Below, piece by piece: positions 52,139 to 60,477 of a DNA stretch of 64,000 bases. Position numbers and translations under genes: made by a program. The notes beneath the pieces are model-generated. The model had not been told where the DNA came from. It searched no databases and saw only the letters and a list, made by a program, of their open reading frames with translations. Numbering within the stretch: position 1 is the stretch's first letter; every line of letters begins with the position of its first letter. This DNA is from CAG-475 sp963590075 (GTDB lineage Bacteria > Bacillota > Clostridia > Christensenellales > CAG-917): positions 1-64,000 of the forward strand of contig CAVANK010000008.1 of assembly GCA_963590075.1 (NCBI GenBank), in the 5' to 3' direction.

Positions 52139-53101
52139 ATGCATTTGGCATTGCAGATAGCGTTATACGTTTTGGTTGCGCTCGTAGGTAGTTTTTTGCT
52201 GTCTTACGTTGCGGTAAACGTTGCGCTGTTCGTAAAGTTTTTCCGGAAAGTGCCTTCCGAAAAATTGAGGAAGAATGCGTTGAAAGACGAATACTACGAC
52301 GGATTGAGAGAGAAAATGCTTGCCGCAAGCGAAAGAATGGATAATATGCCCAACACGCGTATAACTTGCACGTCCGAGGACGGATTGAAACTTTCGGCAA
52401 GATATTACAAAAACGAATCGGACAAGTTGATCGTGTTCTTCCACGGCGTACACGCAGTTGCTTGGAACGGACTTGCTTTTGTCGCCGAAACGTTTTGGCA
52501 ACAGAAGTACAACGTGATGATTGTCGATCAACGCGCTCACGGTCAAAGCGAAGGTATGTATTCCACGTACGGATATCGCGAAAGCGACGACGTGCTCTGC
52601 TGGCTCGATAGGCTTGCAGATATGAAATTGAGCGAGATAGTCCTGTACGGAATATCTATGGGCGCGACTGCGCTCGGACTTGCGTCGGACAGAATAAAAG
52701 ACGACAGAGTGAAAGCGCTGATTATGGATTGCGGGTTTACGTCGCTCTATGATTTGGAAAAGCACATTCTCAACTACAATCACATTCCCGACTTCCTTAT
52801 GAGCGGAATGATTGTCGCGGGGAACGCGATTTTCAAAATCGACAACAAGGAATGCACGCAGGAGCATATAAAAAATTCCGATATTCCGATGTTGTTCTTG
52901 CACGGCACGGCGGACAGAGTCGTCCCGATAGAGTGCAGCAAAAACAATCTCGACGCATGTAAGTCTATGAAAGAAATGATAACCGTAGACGGCGCGGGAC
53001 ACACAACGGCAACCGTTGTGGGAGGAGGAGAAGTCAGAGAGAAAATCTGTGATTTTATAAACAAAACATACAAAACAAAAGAGGAGAATTGCAATGGATA
53101 A
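52139..53101 (+). CDS. Membrane-anchored alpha/beta hydrolase 1 (Ser nucleophile)
   Basis: A 320-residue protein with one N-terminal transmembrane helix (about 5-32) and an alpha/beta-hydrolase domain. Likely triad: Ser173 in YGISMGA, Asp259 in HGTADRVV and His288 in GAGHTT; the oxyanion strand is FFHGVHA. Its membrane tether and neighbours point to a lipid ester or thioester substrate. The ATG at 52139 has AAGGAGG upstream; a longer frame from 52109 overlaps the previous gene and lacks a site. Confidence 0.85.
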   Translation: MHLALQIALYVLVALVGSFLLSYVAVNVALFVKFFRKVPSEKLRKNALKDEYYDGLREKMLAASERMDNMPNTRITCTSEDGLKLSARYYKNESDKLIVFFHGVHAVAWNGLAFVAETFWQQKYNVMIVDQRAHGQSEGMYSTYGYRESDDVLCWLDRLADMKLSEIVLYGISMGATALGLASDRIKDDRVKALIMDCGFTSLYDLEKHILNYNHIPDFLMSGMIVAGNAIFKIDNKECTQEHIKNSDIPMLFLHGTADRVVPIECSKNNLDACKSMKEMITVDGAGHTTATVVGGGEVREKICDFINKTYKTKEENCNG

Positions 53102-54029
53102 AAAATTTGTAATCATACCGGACGTTACTTGCGATTTGAGCGAAGAATTGCGCGACAAGTATGATATCCGGTTTATCAACGGATATTACTCGACGCCGGA
53201 CGGCAAAGAACATCCGTCTTTTCTGAAGTGGGAGGGTATGACTTCAGAACAATTTTATAAAGAACTGAAAGCCGATCCGAACGGATTTAAGACGGCACCT
53301 CCGAACATTCAGGAATGGCACGACGTATTTGAGCAATACATAAAAGAAGGCTACGACGTTTTGGGCATGACCATTTCTTCGGGTATTTCGGGAACTTTCG
53401 CGTTTATGAGCGAGGCGGCAAAGCAAATAAGGGAAGAGTATCCCGACGCAAAAGTGCGCTGTGTCGACTCGATGAGATTCAGTTCCGGTTGCGGATTGAT
53501 GGCAATTTACGCGTCTATCCTCAGAGAACAAGGCAAAACCATCGACGAGGTTGCGGATTGGTTGGAAGAAAACAAAAACAGATTCCATCAATCGGGATGG
53601 CTTGACGATTTGTCGTTTGTCGCAAAGAAAGGCAGACTTACGCAGGCAAAAGCATTCTTCGGCACGCTCGCGGGCGTCAAACCTATCGGTGAATTTGACT
53701 ATAACGGACTTACTACCGTCATAGGAAAGGCAAAAGGCGAAAAACAAGCGTATAAAGTGCTTGTCAGATACATCGAAGAAACGATAGAAAATCCGCACGA
53801 CCAGATTATTCTTTTGGCAACGTCCGATAGAAAAAAACAAGCGGAAGTCTATAAAAAGATGATAGAGGACAATATTTGTCCCAAGGAAGTTATCATCAAC
53901 GGTGTTTTCCCGTCTTGCGGAATCAACGTCGGTCCCGGTCTTATGGCCGCATACTATGTCGGCAAACCGATTTCCAAAGGCGTGGTAGAAGAAAAAGAAA
54001 TTATGTCAAGATTGCTTCAAGAAAAATAA
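53094..54029 (+). CDS. fakB: DegV-family fatty-acid-binding protein (FakB-like)
   Basis: A 311-residue DegV protein. DegV/FakB proteins hold a fatty acid while FakA phosphorylates it. Family features are PDVTCDLSEELR at the start, TISSGISGTF (the serine that binds the carboxylate in FakB), VDSMRFSSGCG, and SFVAKKGRL followed by GVKPIGEF. A FakA-type gene lies two genes downstream in the same operon, supporting a kinase pair. GAGGAG lies before the start, which overlaps the preceding gene by eight bases. Chain-length preference unknown. Confidence 0.85.
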   Translation: MDKKFVIIPDVTCDLSEELRDKYDIRFINGYYSTPDGKEHPSFLKWEGMTSEQFYKELKADPNGFKTAPPNIQEWHDVFEQYIKEGYDVLGMTISSGISGTFAFMSEAAKQIREEYPDAKVRCVDSMRFSSGCGLMAIYASILREQGKTIDEVADWLEENKNRFHQSGWLDDLSFVAKKGRLTQAKAFFGTLAGVKPIGEFDYNGLTTVIGKAKGEKQAYKVLVRYIEETIENPHDQIILLATSDRKKQAEVYKKMIEDNICPKEVIINGVFPSCGINVGPGLMAAYYVGKPISKGVVEEKEIMSRLLQEK

Positions 54030-54057
54030 AGCGATTCGAAACAAAAGAGGATAATTT

Positions 54058-55524
54058 ATGAAAGTGCTTAAAAACAAGGGATTGATGGTTCTTTACGGAT
54101 GCTCCGCAATGGGCGTCAATCTGCTTAACTTAATGATGGGTTCTTATCTGTGCAGCGCATTGCTTGTCGGCGGTTTCGGCGCAGAGGCTATACCGTATCA
54201 GACATTCGAAGGCAAGGACCTCGTCGTGGCGGCGGCGTGGGCGGTATTCGTCGTAATTGCAAAGATTATCGACGGCGTTATCGATATTCCTATGGCTACG
54301 CTTACGGACAATTTGAAATCGAAATGGGGAAGAAGACGCCCCACGATTCTCATAGGATTGATCGTACTTATCGCATCCTTCCTGCTCTTTGCGTTGTATA
54401 CGCCGCAAAACGGCGAAACGTGGCTCAACACCGTGTATTACGGAATAGTGTTGTGCGTTTTCTATAGTTCATATACATTGACTATGGTGAGTTATTACGC
54501 CACGTTTACGGAAATCGTAGACAATGAACAGGACAGAAACTTTATTTCAAACGTAAAATCTGTTTGCGATATAGTTTATTTCATCATAGGATACGTCGTT
54601 GTCGGCTTTATACTCAAAGGCTTGAATATCAGAATGGTTTCTTTGATAATATTGCCGTTGGTGTTGCTTATGCTCATCCCGATGTTCCTCATAAAAGAGC
54701 CGTCGACGCTGAATACTCAAAGATCTGCAGAGAAGCAAGTAAACATCTTCAAATCTCTCGCATACACATTCCGAAACAAGGATTTCATCTGCTGGATGGT
54801 CGTTTATTTCTTCCTGACCTTTGGCGTGCAACTGTTCCTTGGCGGTATAAACGAGTACTTCTCATATAGAAATATGAGTATGATGTACGTTATGGCGGCG
54901 TCGTTTGCGCCCGTTCCTCTGACATTGATTCTTTACAATTGGATAATCAAAAAGAGAGGATTTAGGTTTGCCATACAGTACGTTTTGCTTATCTTTGCGG
55001 TGGCAATGCTTATGCTTTTCGGAATATCGTACATCAAAGACGATACGACAAGAACGGTATTGTCTGTGGTCGGAGGTCTTGCAAGTTCCTTTGCGGTGGG
55101 AGCAATTTTCTCGGTGGCGTATTCTATTCCGTCACAACTTGCAGCCGATGACGAGCAAAGAACGGGTATTTCTCATTCGGCTATGTATTTTGCCGTTCAG
55201 GGACTGTTTTCAGGCGTTGCCAGCGGTCTTGCGACGGGAGTGGTGTTGACTGCTTTGAAAAAGACGGACGGCGCGATAACTTACATGACGATTATTTCCG
55301 CAATTGCGTGCGTAATTGCGTTTACCTTTACCTATATACTACCGCAATCGATAGTTAAACTCGGAAGGGTGGAAAAAGTGCCCGCAGTACAACCTTCGGA
55401 AGCAACGAGCGATGCCGACACCGCCGAAAATTTATCGGAAGAGGGTGTGTTGAGCGTTGCAAGCGCAGACGTGCAAATCTCCGAAGACGAAAATACGACA
55501 AACAATATACAAGACTATGAGTGA
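54058..55524 (+). CDS. MFS_2 (GPH-type) permease
   Basis: A 488-residue twelve-helix transporter of the glycoside-pentoside-hexuronide/MFS_2 group, related to MelB. The cation-site-like IIDGVIDIPMATLTDN and KWGRRRP are typical. Most bacterial members carry sugars with Na+, but the same family includes vertebrate MFSD2A, a lysophospholipid transporter, so in this operon it may carry a lipid or lipid precursor (inference). A Glu/Asp-rich cytoplasmic tail of about 50 residues is an oddity. It overlaps the FakA gene by eight bases. Confidence 0.85.
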   Translation: MKVLKNKGLMVLYGCSAMGVNLLNLMMGSYLCSALLVGGFGAEAIPYQTFEGKDLVVAAAWAVFVVIAKIIDGVIDIPMATLTDNLKSKWGRRRPTILIGLIVLIASFLLFALYTPQNGETWLNTVYYGIVLCVFYSSYTLTMVSYYATFTEIVDNEQDRNFISNVKSVCDIVYFIIGYVVVGFILKGLNIRMVSLIILPLVLLMLIPMFLIKEPSTLNTQRSAEKQVNIFKSLAYTFRNKDFICWMVVYFFLTFGVQLFLGGINEYFSYRNMSMMYVMAASFAPVPLTLILYNWIIKKRGFRFAIQYVLLIFAVAMLMLFGISYIKDDTTRTVLSVVGGLASSFAVGAIFSVAYSIPSQLAADDEQRTGISHSAMYFAVQGLFSGVASGLATGVVLTALKKTDGAITYMTIISAIACVIAFTFTYILPQSIVKLGRVEKVPAVQPSEATSDADTAENLSEEGVLSVASADVQISEDENTTNNIQDYE

Positions 55525-57199
55525 AAGAATGGACGGTACAAGATTTGAAAGAATGGTCAGAAGTGGCCTCGCAAATTTGTGTATCCACGAAAAAGAAATA
55601 AACGATATGAACGTGTTTCCCGTTCCGGACGGCGACACGGGGCATAATATGCGCCTCACGCTCGAAAACGGAATAAACAACGCGCAATCCGAAAAACATC
55701 TCGGCAAATATCTGAAAAGTTTGAGCCACGGGATGTTGCTCGGCGCGCGCGGAAATTCCGGCGTTATACTTTCGCAATTGTTCAGCGGTATGGCGGACGA
55801 GCTCGAAAGCGACAGTTATATCAATGCGGGCGAATTGAGGGACGCGTTGATAAGAGCGTATAAGAAGGCTTACTCTGTCGTCGCTCGTCCCGTCGAAGGG
55901 ACTATTCTCACCGTTGCGAGAGAGGGCGTCGAACATATTATTCCTCAAATAAGAAGAGGTACAACGGTTGAACTGACTTTCTCGATGTATCTTGCCGAAA
56001 TGAAAAAATCGGTGCGCAATACTCCCGAAATGCTCGCGGTGTTAAAGGAGTCCGGAGTGCTCGATAGCGGTGCGGTGGGATATATAACGATTTTTGACGG
56101 AATGGTCAGAGCAATGAACGGGGAAGATATACAAGCGTCGGAGGATGTGCAAATGAATACGTCGGGGAATTTAAGTGCGACCGATACTTCCGGCTTCGAT
56201 GAAAACAGCCAATTCCGATTTGGCTACTGTACGGAGTTTTTATTGCAACTGCTCAATGCAAAGACGTGCAACAATCCGTTTTCTTTGTCGAAGTTCAAAG
56301 ACGAACTCGGCAAACTCGGCAACTCGCTGGTGGCAATTCAGTCGGGAACTATCGTAAAAATACACGTACATACGTTTACGCCTGCAGACGTCATCGCTCT
56401 TGCGCAAAAATACGGAGAATTTGTGTCTTTCAAACTTGAGAACATGCAGATTCAACACAACGAATTTTCCGCAGATGCAAGCGTGCAAAAGAGCGCTGTT
56501 GCCGCAGACGTCGACGCCGTAACGGATGTCAAAGAACTGGCGGTTGTTGCCGTAGCGGACGGTGACGGTATCAGCGATATATTGAAAGGTTGCGGTTGCG
56601 ATATGGTGCTTGCGGGCGGACAAACCATGAATACCGCCGTGCAGGAATTTGTTTCGGCATACAAGACGCTCGATGCAAAGAGAATCGTAGTGTTGCCAAA
56701 CAATTCAAATATAGTTCAATCTGCCGTTCAGGCTGCCGAGGTGTGCGGAATGAGCGATAAGATAACCGTTATCCCGACAAGTTCCGTTATCGAAGGGTAT
56801 TACGCGTTGGCTATGGGTTCTGTGGATATCGAAGACGTCGAAGAGCGCATATCGTTGATGAAAGACGGTGCGCAAAGTATAACTACCGTAAGCGTGGCAA
56901 AAGCGGTAAAGAATTATTCTGCAAGCGATTTTTCCTGCGGGAAAGGCGATTATATCGGCTTTGTAGGCAAGAAACTTATATCGGCAAACGCAGATATAAA
57001 CACTGCTCTCGTCGACGCTTTGAAACAGGTTGACGATTTGGAAGATAAGGGTTCTTTCGTTGTTCTAATCGGCGCAAACGCACCCGAAAATGCCGAAAAC
57101 GATATTCGCGAATTGCTTGAAAACGAGTTTGAAGATATAGGCACCGACGTTCTTTACGGCGGTCAACAGGTCTATGACGTAATCGTGGGGGTGGTTTGA
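55517..57199 (+). CDS. fakA: Fatty acid kinase FakA-like (DAK2 plus DegV-like) protein
   Basis: A 560-residue YloV/FakA-type protein. The N-terminal DhaL-like kinase domain has VFPVPDGDTGHNM (33-45), with the Mg-ATP aspartates Asp38 and Asp40, and LLGARGNSGVILSQ. The middle domain includes GYCTEFLLQLL and KIHVHTFTPADV, and the C-terminal part is DegV-like (AVADGDG...GGQTMN). FakA phosphorylates fatty acids on FakB to acyl-phosphate. Full length and intact. In many Bacillota the main copy lies near rpmB; this one is inside a lipid operon, suggesting a specialised pair. ATG 55517 overlaps the permease stop. Confidence 0.88.
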   Translation: MSERMDGTRFERMVRSGLANLCIHEKEINDMNVFPVPDGDTGHNMRLTLENGINNAQSEKHLGKYLKSLSHGMLLGARGNSGVILSQLFSGMADELESDSYINAGELRDALIRAYKKAYSVVARPVEGTILTVAREGVEHIIPQIRRGTTVELTFSMYLAEMKKSVRNTPEMLAVLKESGVLDSGAVGYITIFDGMVRAMNGEDIQASEDVQMNTSGNLSATDTSGFDENSQFRFGYCTEFLLQLLNAKTCNNPFSLSKFKDELGKLGNSLVAIQSGTIVKIHVHTFTPADVIALAQKYGEFVSFKLENMQIQHNEFSADASVQKSAVAADVDAVTDVKELAVVAVADGDGISDILKGCGCDMVLAGGQTMNTAVQEFVSAYKTLDAKRIVVLPNNSNIVQSAVQAAEVCGMSDKITVIPTSSVIEGYYALAMGSVDIEDVEERISLMKDGAQSITTVSVAKAVKNYSASDFSCGKGDYIGFVGKKLISANADINTALVDALKQVDDLEDKGSFVVLIGANAPENAENDIRELLENEFEDIGTDVLYGGQQVYDVIVGVV

Positions 57200-57203
57200 T
57201 CCT

Positions 57204-58163
57204 ATGATAGCACTTTACGTTATTGTCGGAATAATCGGAGCCACACTGTTGCTATACATTTTGCCGATGCTGTTTTTGGCGCATCTGCTTTTTTCCATAT
57301 TGCTTGTGCGTACAAAACCGAGCAAGTGGTCGCGCAATTGCAGTTGGGACGACGAAGAGCAGAAAAGAATGTTCGCCATAGGCGAGGAATGGGGCGCGAC
57401 TCACGAGCAATACCACAGACAAGTTTCAATCGTAAGCGACAAATATAAACTTGTCGGCGAATATTTCGATTTCGGTTACGACAAGGCGGTGATTATCGTC
57501 CCCGGCAGAATGGAAACCTGTGTTTATTCCTATTATTTTGCAAAGCCCTATGAAGAAACGGGATATAATGTGTTGGCTATCGACAACAGATCTCACGGTT
57601 TGTCGCAGGGAAGATATAATACGGTCGGGATGAAAGAATATGCGGACATAATCAACTGGGCAAGTTTTTTGCATGATTCATGCGGAATAAAGAAGATTAT
57701 GTTCCATGGCATTTGCATAGGATCGGCAACCGTTCTCAATGCGTTTACTTTCGTTCAGCCGCCCGAATACTATCAGGGATTGGTCGCGGACGGAATGTAT
57801 TTGCACTTCGGAAACATGCTTGAGAAGCGAATTAAAGAAAGACACCACAATCCGCACCCAATGACGGAAATCGTTATGTCGATGATAAAATGCGTGTCGG
57901 GAAAAAATCCCGCAAAGAACGGACCTATTCACAATATCGACAAAATGAAAAAGCCGATGCTGTTTTTATATAGCAAAAAAGACGTGTATTCGGATCCCGC
58001 CGAAGTGCAGAGTTTATACGATAAGTGCGGTGGCGAGAAGCAGATAGTTTGGTTTGACGAGGGTATACACTCTCATATCAGAATAAACAATACGGAAAAG
58101 TACGACAATACCATAAAAGCGTTTATAAGCGATTATATGAAAGATATAAATGATAAAGGATAA
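57204..58163 (+). CDS. Membrane-anchored alpha/beta hydrolase-fold protein 2 with Cys nucleophile
   Basis: A 319-residue protein with an N-terminal transmembrane helix (about 5-35) and an alpha/beta-hydrolase fold. The nucleophile elbow reads G-I-C-I-G, with Cys171 where Ser is usual; Asp260 and His289 or His291 complete a likely triad. Cysteine in this position is seen in BAAT-type acyl-CoA N-acyltransferases and dienelactone hydrolases, so acyl transfer rather than plain hydrolysis is plausible. Starts four bases after fakA. Confidence 0.82.
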   Translation: MIALYVIVGIIGATLLLYILPMLFLAHLLFSILLVRTKPSKWSRNCSWDDEEQKRMFAIGEEWGATHEQYHRQVSIVSDKYKLVGEYFDFGYDKAVIIVPGRMETCVYSYYFAKPYEETGYNVLAIDNRSHGLSQGRYNTVGMKEYADIINWASFLHDSCGIKKIMFHGICIGSATVLNAFTFVQPPEYYQGLVADGMYLHFGNMLEKRIKERHHNPHPMTEIVMSMIKCVSGKNPAKNGPIHNIDKMKKPMLFLYSKKDVYSDPAEVQSLYDKCGGEKQIVWFDEGIHSHIRINNTEKYDNTIKAFISDYMKDINDKG

Positions 58164-58174
58164 AGGAGAAAATT

Positions 58175-59293
58175 ATGGGATTGGATAAGTTGTTTTCGGG
58201 CAAGAACAAGGTTACAAACATGATTGACAACGTAAGCCGAAAACACAAAATCGCCAAAGCCGTGGTCACCCTTACCGGGATGAGTATGGCGAGCGTTGTC
58301 GGTGCTATGGCTTTGTACGATTCGTTCTTTCAGCGGTACAATCGCCCCGATTATTCGTTGAAACCGGGCATCTATTGCTATGAGAGAGCAAAAGATGTTG
58401 TTGAAAGAGAAGAGTTTTTCTTTCCCGCAAACGACGTAAATTTGAAAGGATATTATTATCCTGCGCAAAATTCGTCGGGACTCGTCGTCGTTTCTCACGG
58501 CTTGCATGCGGGCGCGGACGATTATCTGCCAATAATAATTTATATGGTACAAAACGGTTTTTCCGTGTTTGCGTATGACGGGAGAGGTACGTATGATTCC
58601 GAGGGTTCGTCAACGGTCGGACTGTGTCAGGCACTCGTTGATCTCGATTGCGCTTTGGGCTATATCCAAAAAACCGACAAATACAAAGATATGCCGTTGT
58701 TTCTGATAGGGCACTCTTGTGGCGGATATGCGGCGACGTCCGTTTTGAGCCTTAAGAAGAATATCAAGGCATGTGCCGCAATCGCACCTCCAAACAATTG
58801 CTATACGCTCATAAGAGAGAAAGGCTATCAATACGGAGGTATGCTTGCTTCGGAGGGTTTGCCGAGAATATTCCTCGATGCGTATCAGTTCATCCTGTTT
58901 GGCGATTATACGGAATGTAACGGCGTAAAAGGCATCAATTCCGTCGATATTCCCGTGCTTGTCGCGCACGGCGTGGACGATAAGATTATTTCGTTTGGCG
59001 GACAATCCGTCATTTCGCACAAAAACGAAATCACCAATCCCAACGTGAGATATTATATCGGCACCAACGATAGCGGAGGACATGACAGTATTTGGCATTC
59101 CTCTTCCGCCGCAGAGTATAAAAAGGATGTCGAAAAGAGTATAGCGCAACTAAAAGAGCAAAAAGGCGACGACCTCAGCGATGAAGAACTCGCCGAGTTT
59201 TATAAGACAATAGACCATCAAAAATACAGCGAAATAAACTTTGCCTTGTTTGACGAGATTATCTCGATGTATAAAGATGCGTTGAATAAATAA
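58175..59293 (+). CDS. Membrane-anchored alpha/beta hydrolase 3 (Ser nucleophile)
   Basis: A 372-residue protein with a hydrophobic segment at about 28-48 and an alpha/beta-hydrolase domain. The likely nucleophile is Ser181 in IGHSCGG, the acid is in VAHGVDDKI and the histidine in SGGHDSIWH. About 70 extra C-terminal residues are helical and acidic. AAGGAG lies before the start. Third enzyme of this fold in the operon; the three are clearly different in sequence, so separate substrates or steps are likely. Confidence 0.82.
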   Translation: MGLDKLFSGKNKVTNMIDNVSRKHKIAKAVVTLTGMSMASVVGAMALYDSFFQRYNRPDYSLKPGIYCYERAKDVVEREEFFFPANDVNLKGYYYPAQNSSGLVVVSHGLHAGADDYLPIIIYMVQNGFSVFAYDGRGTYDSEGSSTVGLCQALVDLDCALGYIQKTDKYKDMPLFLIGHSCGGYAATSVLSLKKNIKACAAIAPPNNCYTLIREKGYQYGGMLASEGLPRIFLDAYQFILFGDYTECNGVKGINSVDIPVLVAHGVDDKIISFGGQSVISHKNEITNPNVRYYIGTNDSGGHDSIWHSSSAAEYKKDVEKSIAQLKEQKGDDLSDEELAEFYKTIDHQKYSEINFALFDEIISMYKDALNK

Positions 59294-59309
59294 TTAACGG
59301 AGGGGTATT

Positions 59310-59807
59310 ATGCCGTATTGCAGAAAGTGTGGAAAAGAAATCGAACAAGACACGGGTTTGTGCGAAGATTGCAGAAATAGGGAACTTATTTTTGAAGAAT
59401 ACGAACAAGAACCCGTCGCAATTGACGAAGCGAATAAGTTTGAAGAAGCGAATAAGTTTGAAACGGAGCAACCTGCGCAAAGTAGCGGAAGGATGTTCGG
59501 CTTCGGCAAAGCGCTCGCATCTGCTATCGTCGGAGTTGTATCCGTCGCATTTGCTTATATAGCGACGGCTCTTGCCTTGCTCGGCGAAGAAGGCGTGGCG
59601 GGTTGCGCGGTTTGCCTGACGTTTTCAATCGTAGGCGCAATAGTGAGTTTGACTTTTGGTATTATATCTATAAAGACGTTTATCCAAAAGAAAAACGAAG
59701 GCGAAATTAAGCCGATCGCGACGCTCGTATGCGGAATCGTGGGGTGCGCAATGACGGCAACGGCAGGAGTGTGGTGGCTTTATTGCCTCGCAAGGATGGT
59801 GTATTGA
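59310..59807 (+). CDS. Zinc-ribbon membrane protein
   Basis: A 165-residue protein: an N-terminal zinc ribbon (CRKCGKEI...CEDC), an acidic linker with a perfect in-frame duplication (EANKFE twice; an 18-base tandem repeat near 59430-59465), then two or three transmembrane helices (about 70-160) of DUF4190-like character. CGGAGGGG lies before the start. Last gene of the acyl operon, 16 bp after hydrolase 3; it may be a membrane scaffold, but no enzyme motif is seen. Confidence 0.7.
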   Translation: MPYCRKCGKEIEQDTGLCEDCRNRELIFEEYEQEPVAIDEANKFEEANKFETEQPAQSSGRMFGFGKALASAIVGVVSVAFAYIATALALLGEEGVAGCAVCLTFSIVGAIVSLTFGIISIKTFIQKKNEGEIKPIATLVCGIVGCAMTATAGVWWLYCLARMVY

Positions 59808-59820
59808 TAGTTTCTATCCA

Positions 59821-59840
59821 AAGCGTTTTAGGGAAAACGC
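59821..59840. terminator. Hairpin at the end of the acyl operon
   Basis: AGCGTTTT (59821-59828) pairs with AAAACGCT (59833-59840), loop AGGG, 13 bases beyond the last stop. No true T run follows on either strand, so termination here is uncertain. Confidence 0.35.
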
Positions 59841-59894
59841 TGAAAATGAAATTGTCTGTATGAATAAAGCGAAATTTGTGAATATATGCGGTGT

Positions 59895-60188
59895 TTATTC
59901 TCCAAACATCGATACGTAAATATCGTAGGCGTCGTTGAGAGATTTGACGGGAACGTAGAGCATCAGCGAGTCGTTGGCTCTCGTTGCAAGACTAAAACCG
60001 CAAGGCACGGCAAAAACGTCGATGTTTTGAGATCTCAACGCCTCGATAAACATCGTCGCAAAATGGTTGTCGGACATTTTATAAAAGAAAGAAACGTCGT
60101 CGTCTTTGGCTGTGCGCAAATCGGTGTTCCCGCAACGCGCGCACACTTTTTCCGCATTGGCGATTTTGCATTTTTCGCAATAAAACAT
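59895..60188 (-). CDS. Zinc-ribbon DUF2007-type protein
   Basis: A 97-residue protein with an N-terminal zinc ribbon (CEKCKIANAEKVCARCG) and a domain like DUF2007 (putative signal-transducing protein), including LRSQNIDVFAVPCG. The ATG at 60188 has GGGAG ten bases upstream; a TTG 15 bases earlier is unlikely. Function unknown. It faces the end of the acyl operon and stands alone. Confidence 0.65.
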   Translation of the reverse strand: MFYCEKCKIANAEKVCARCGNTDLRTAKDDDVSFFYKMSDNHFATMFIEALRSQNIDVFAVPCGFSLATRANDSLMLYVPVKSLNDAYDIYVSMFGE

Positions 60189-60278
60189 ATTTTGTTCTCC
60201 CAAACTGCTTTTTGATTATCATATCACAAAAGTTGCGATATATCAATGGGGCAATGAGAATAACAAAAAATAGAAGTT

Positions 60279-60305
60279 AGCGTGTTGAAAAACACGCTTT
60301 ATTTT
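60279..60305 (+). terminator. Isolated terminator-like hairpin
   Basis: AGCGTGTT (60279-60286), GAAA loop, AACACGCT (60291-60298), then TTATTTT. A good terminator on the plus strand with no plus-strand gene directly before it; it may end read-through from the acyl operon. The rest of 60189-60477 holds nothing else I can identify. Confidence 0.6.
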
Positions 60306-60477
60306 CCTCGATTAGTTTGTATCGATTGATTTTTTGCGGCAAGAAGACTATAATCTGCAAGCGTACGGACAATGTTATTGCAGATAACGACTTTTGTAAA
60401 AATTTGCGAATAAATCGTACAAAAGCATTAAAAGCAAAGCACATAAATGCAAGCGTAAGGATACAAGGATACGAAAG

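Noticed and set aside
51114..52400. 428-codon minus-strand open frame in the acyl operon
   Set aside because: Shadow of the LRAT-PPTase fusion and hydrolase 1, whose catalytic motifs are intact.
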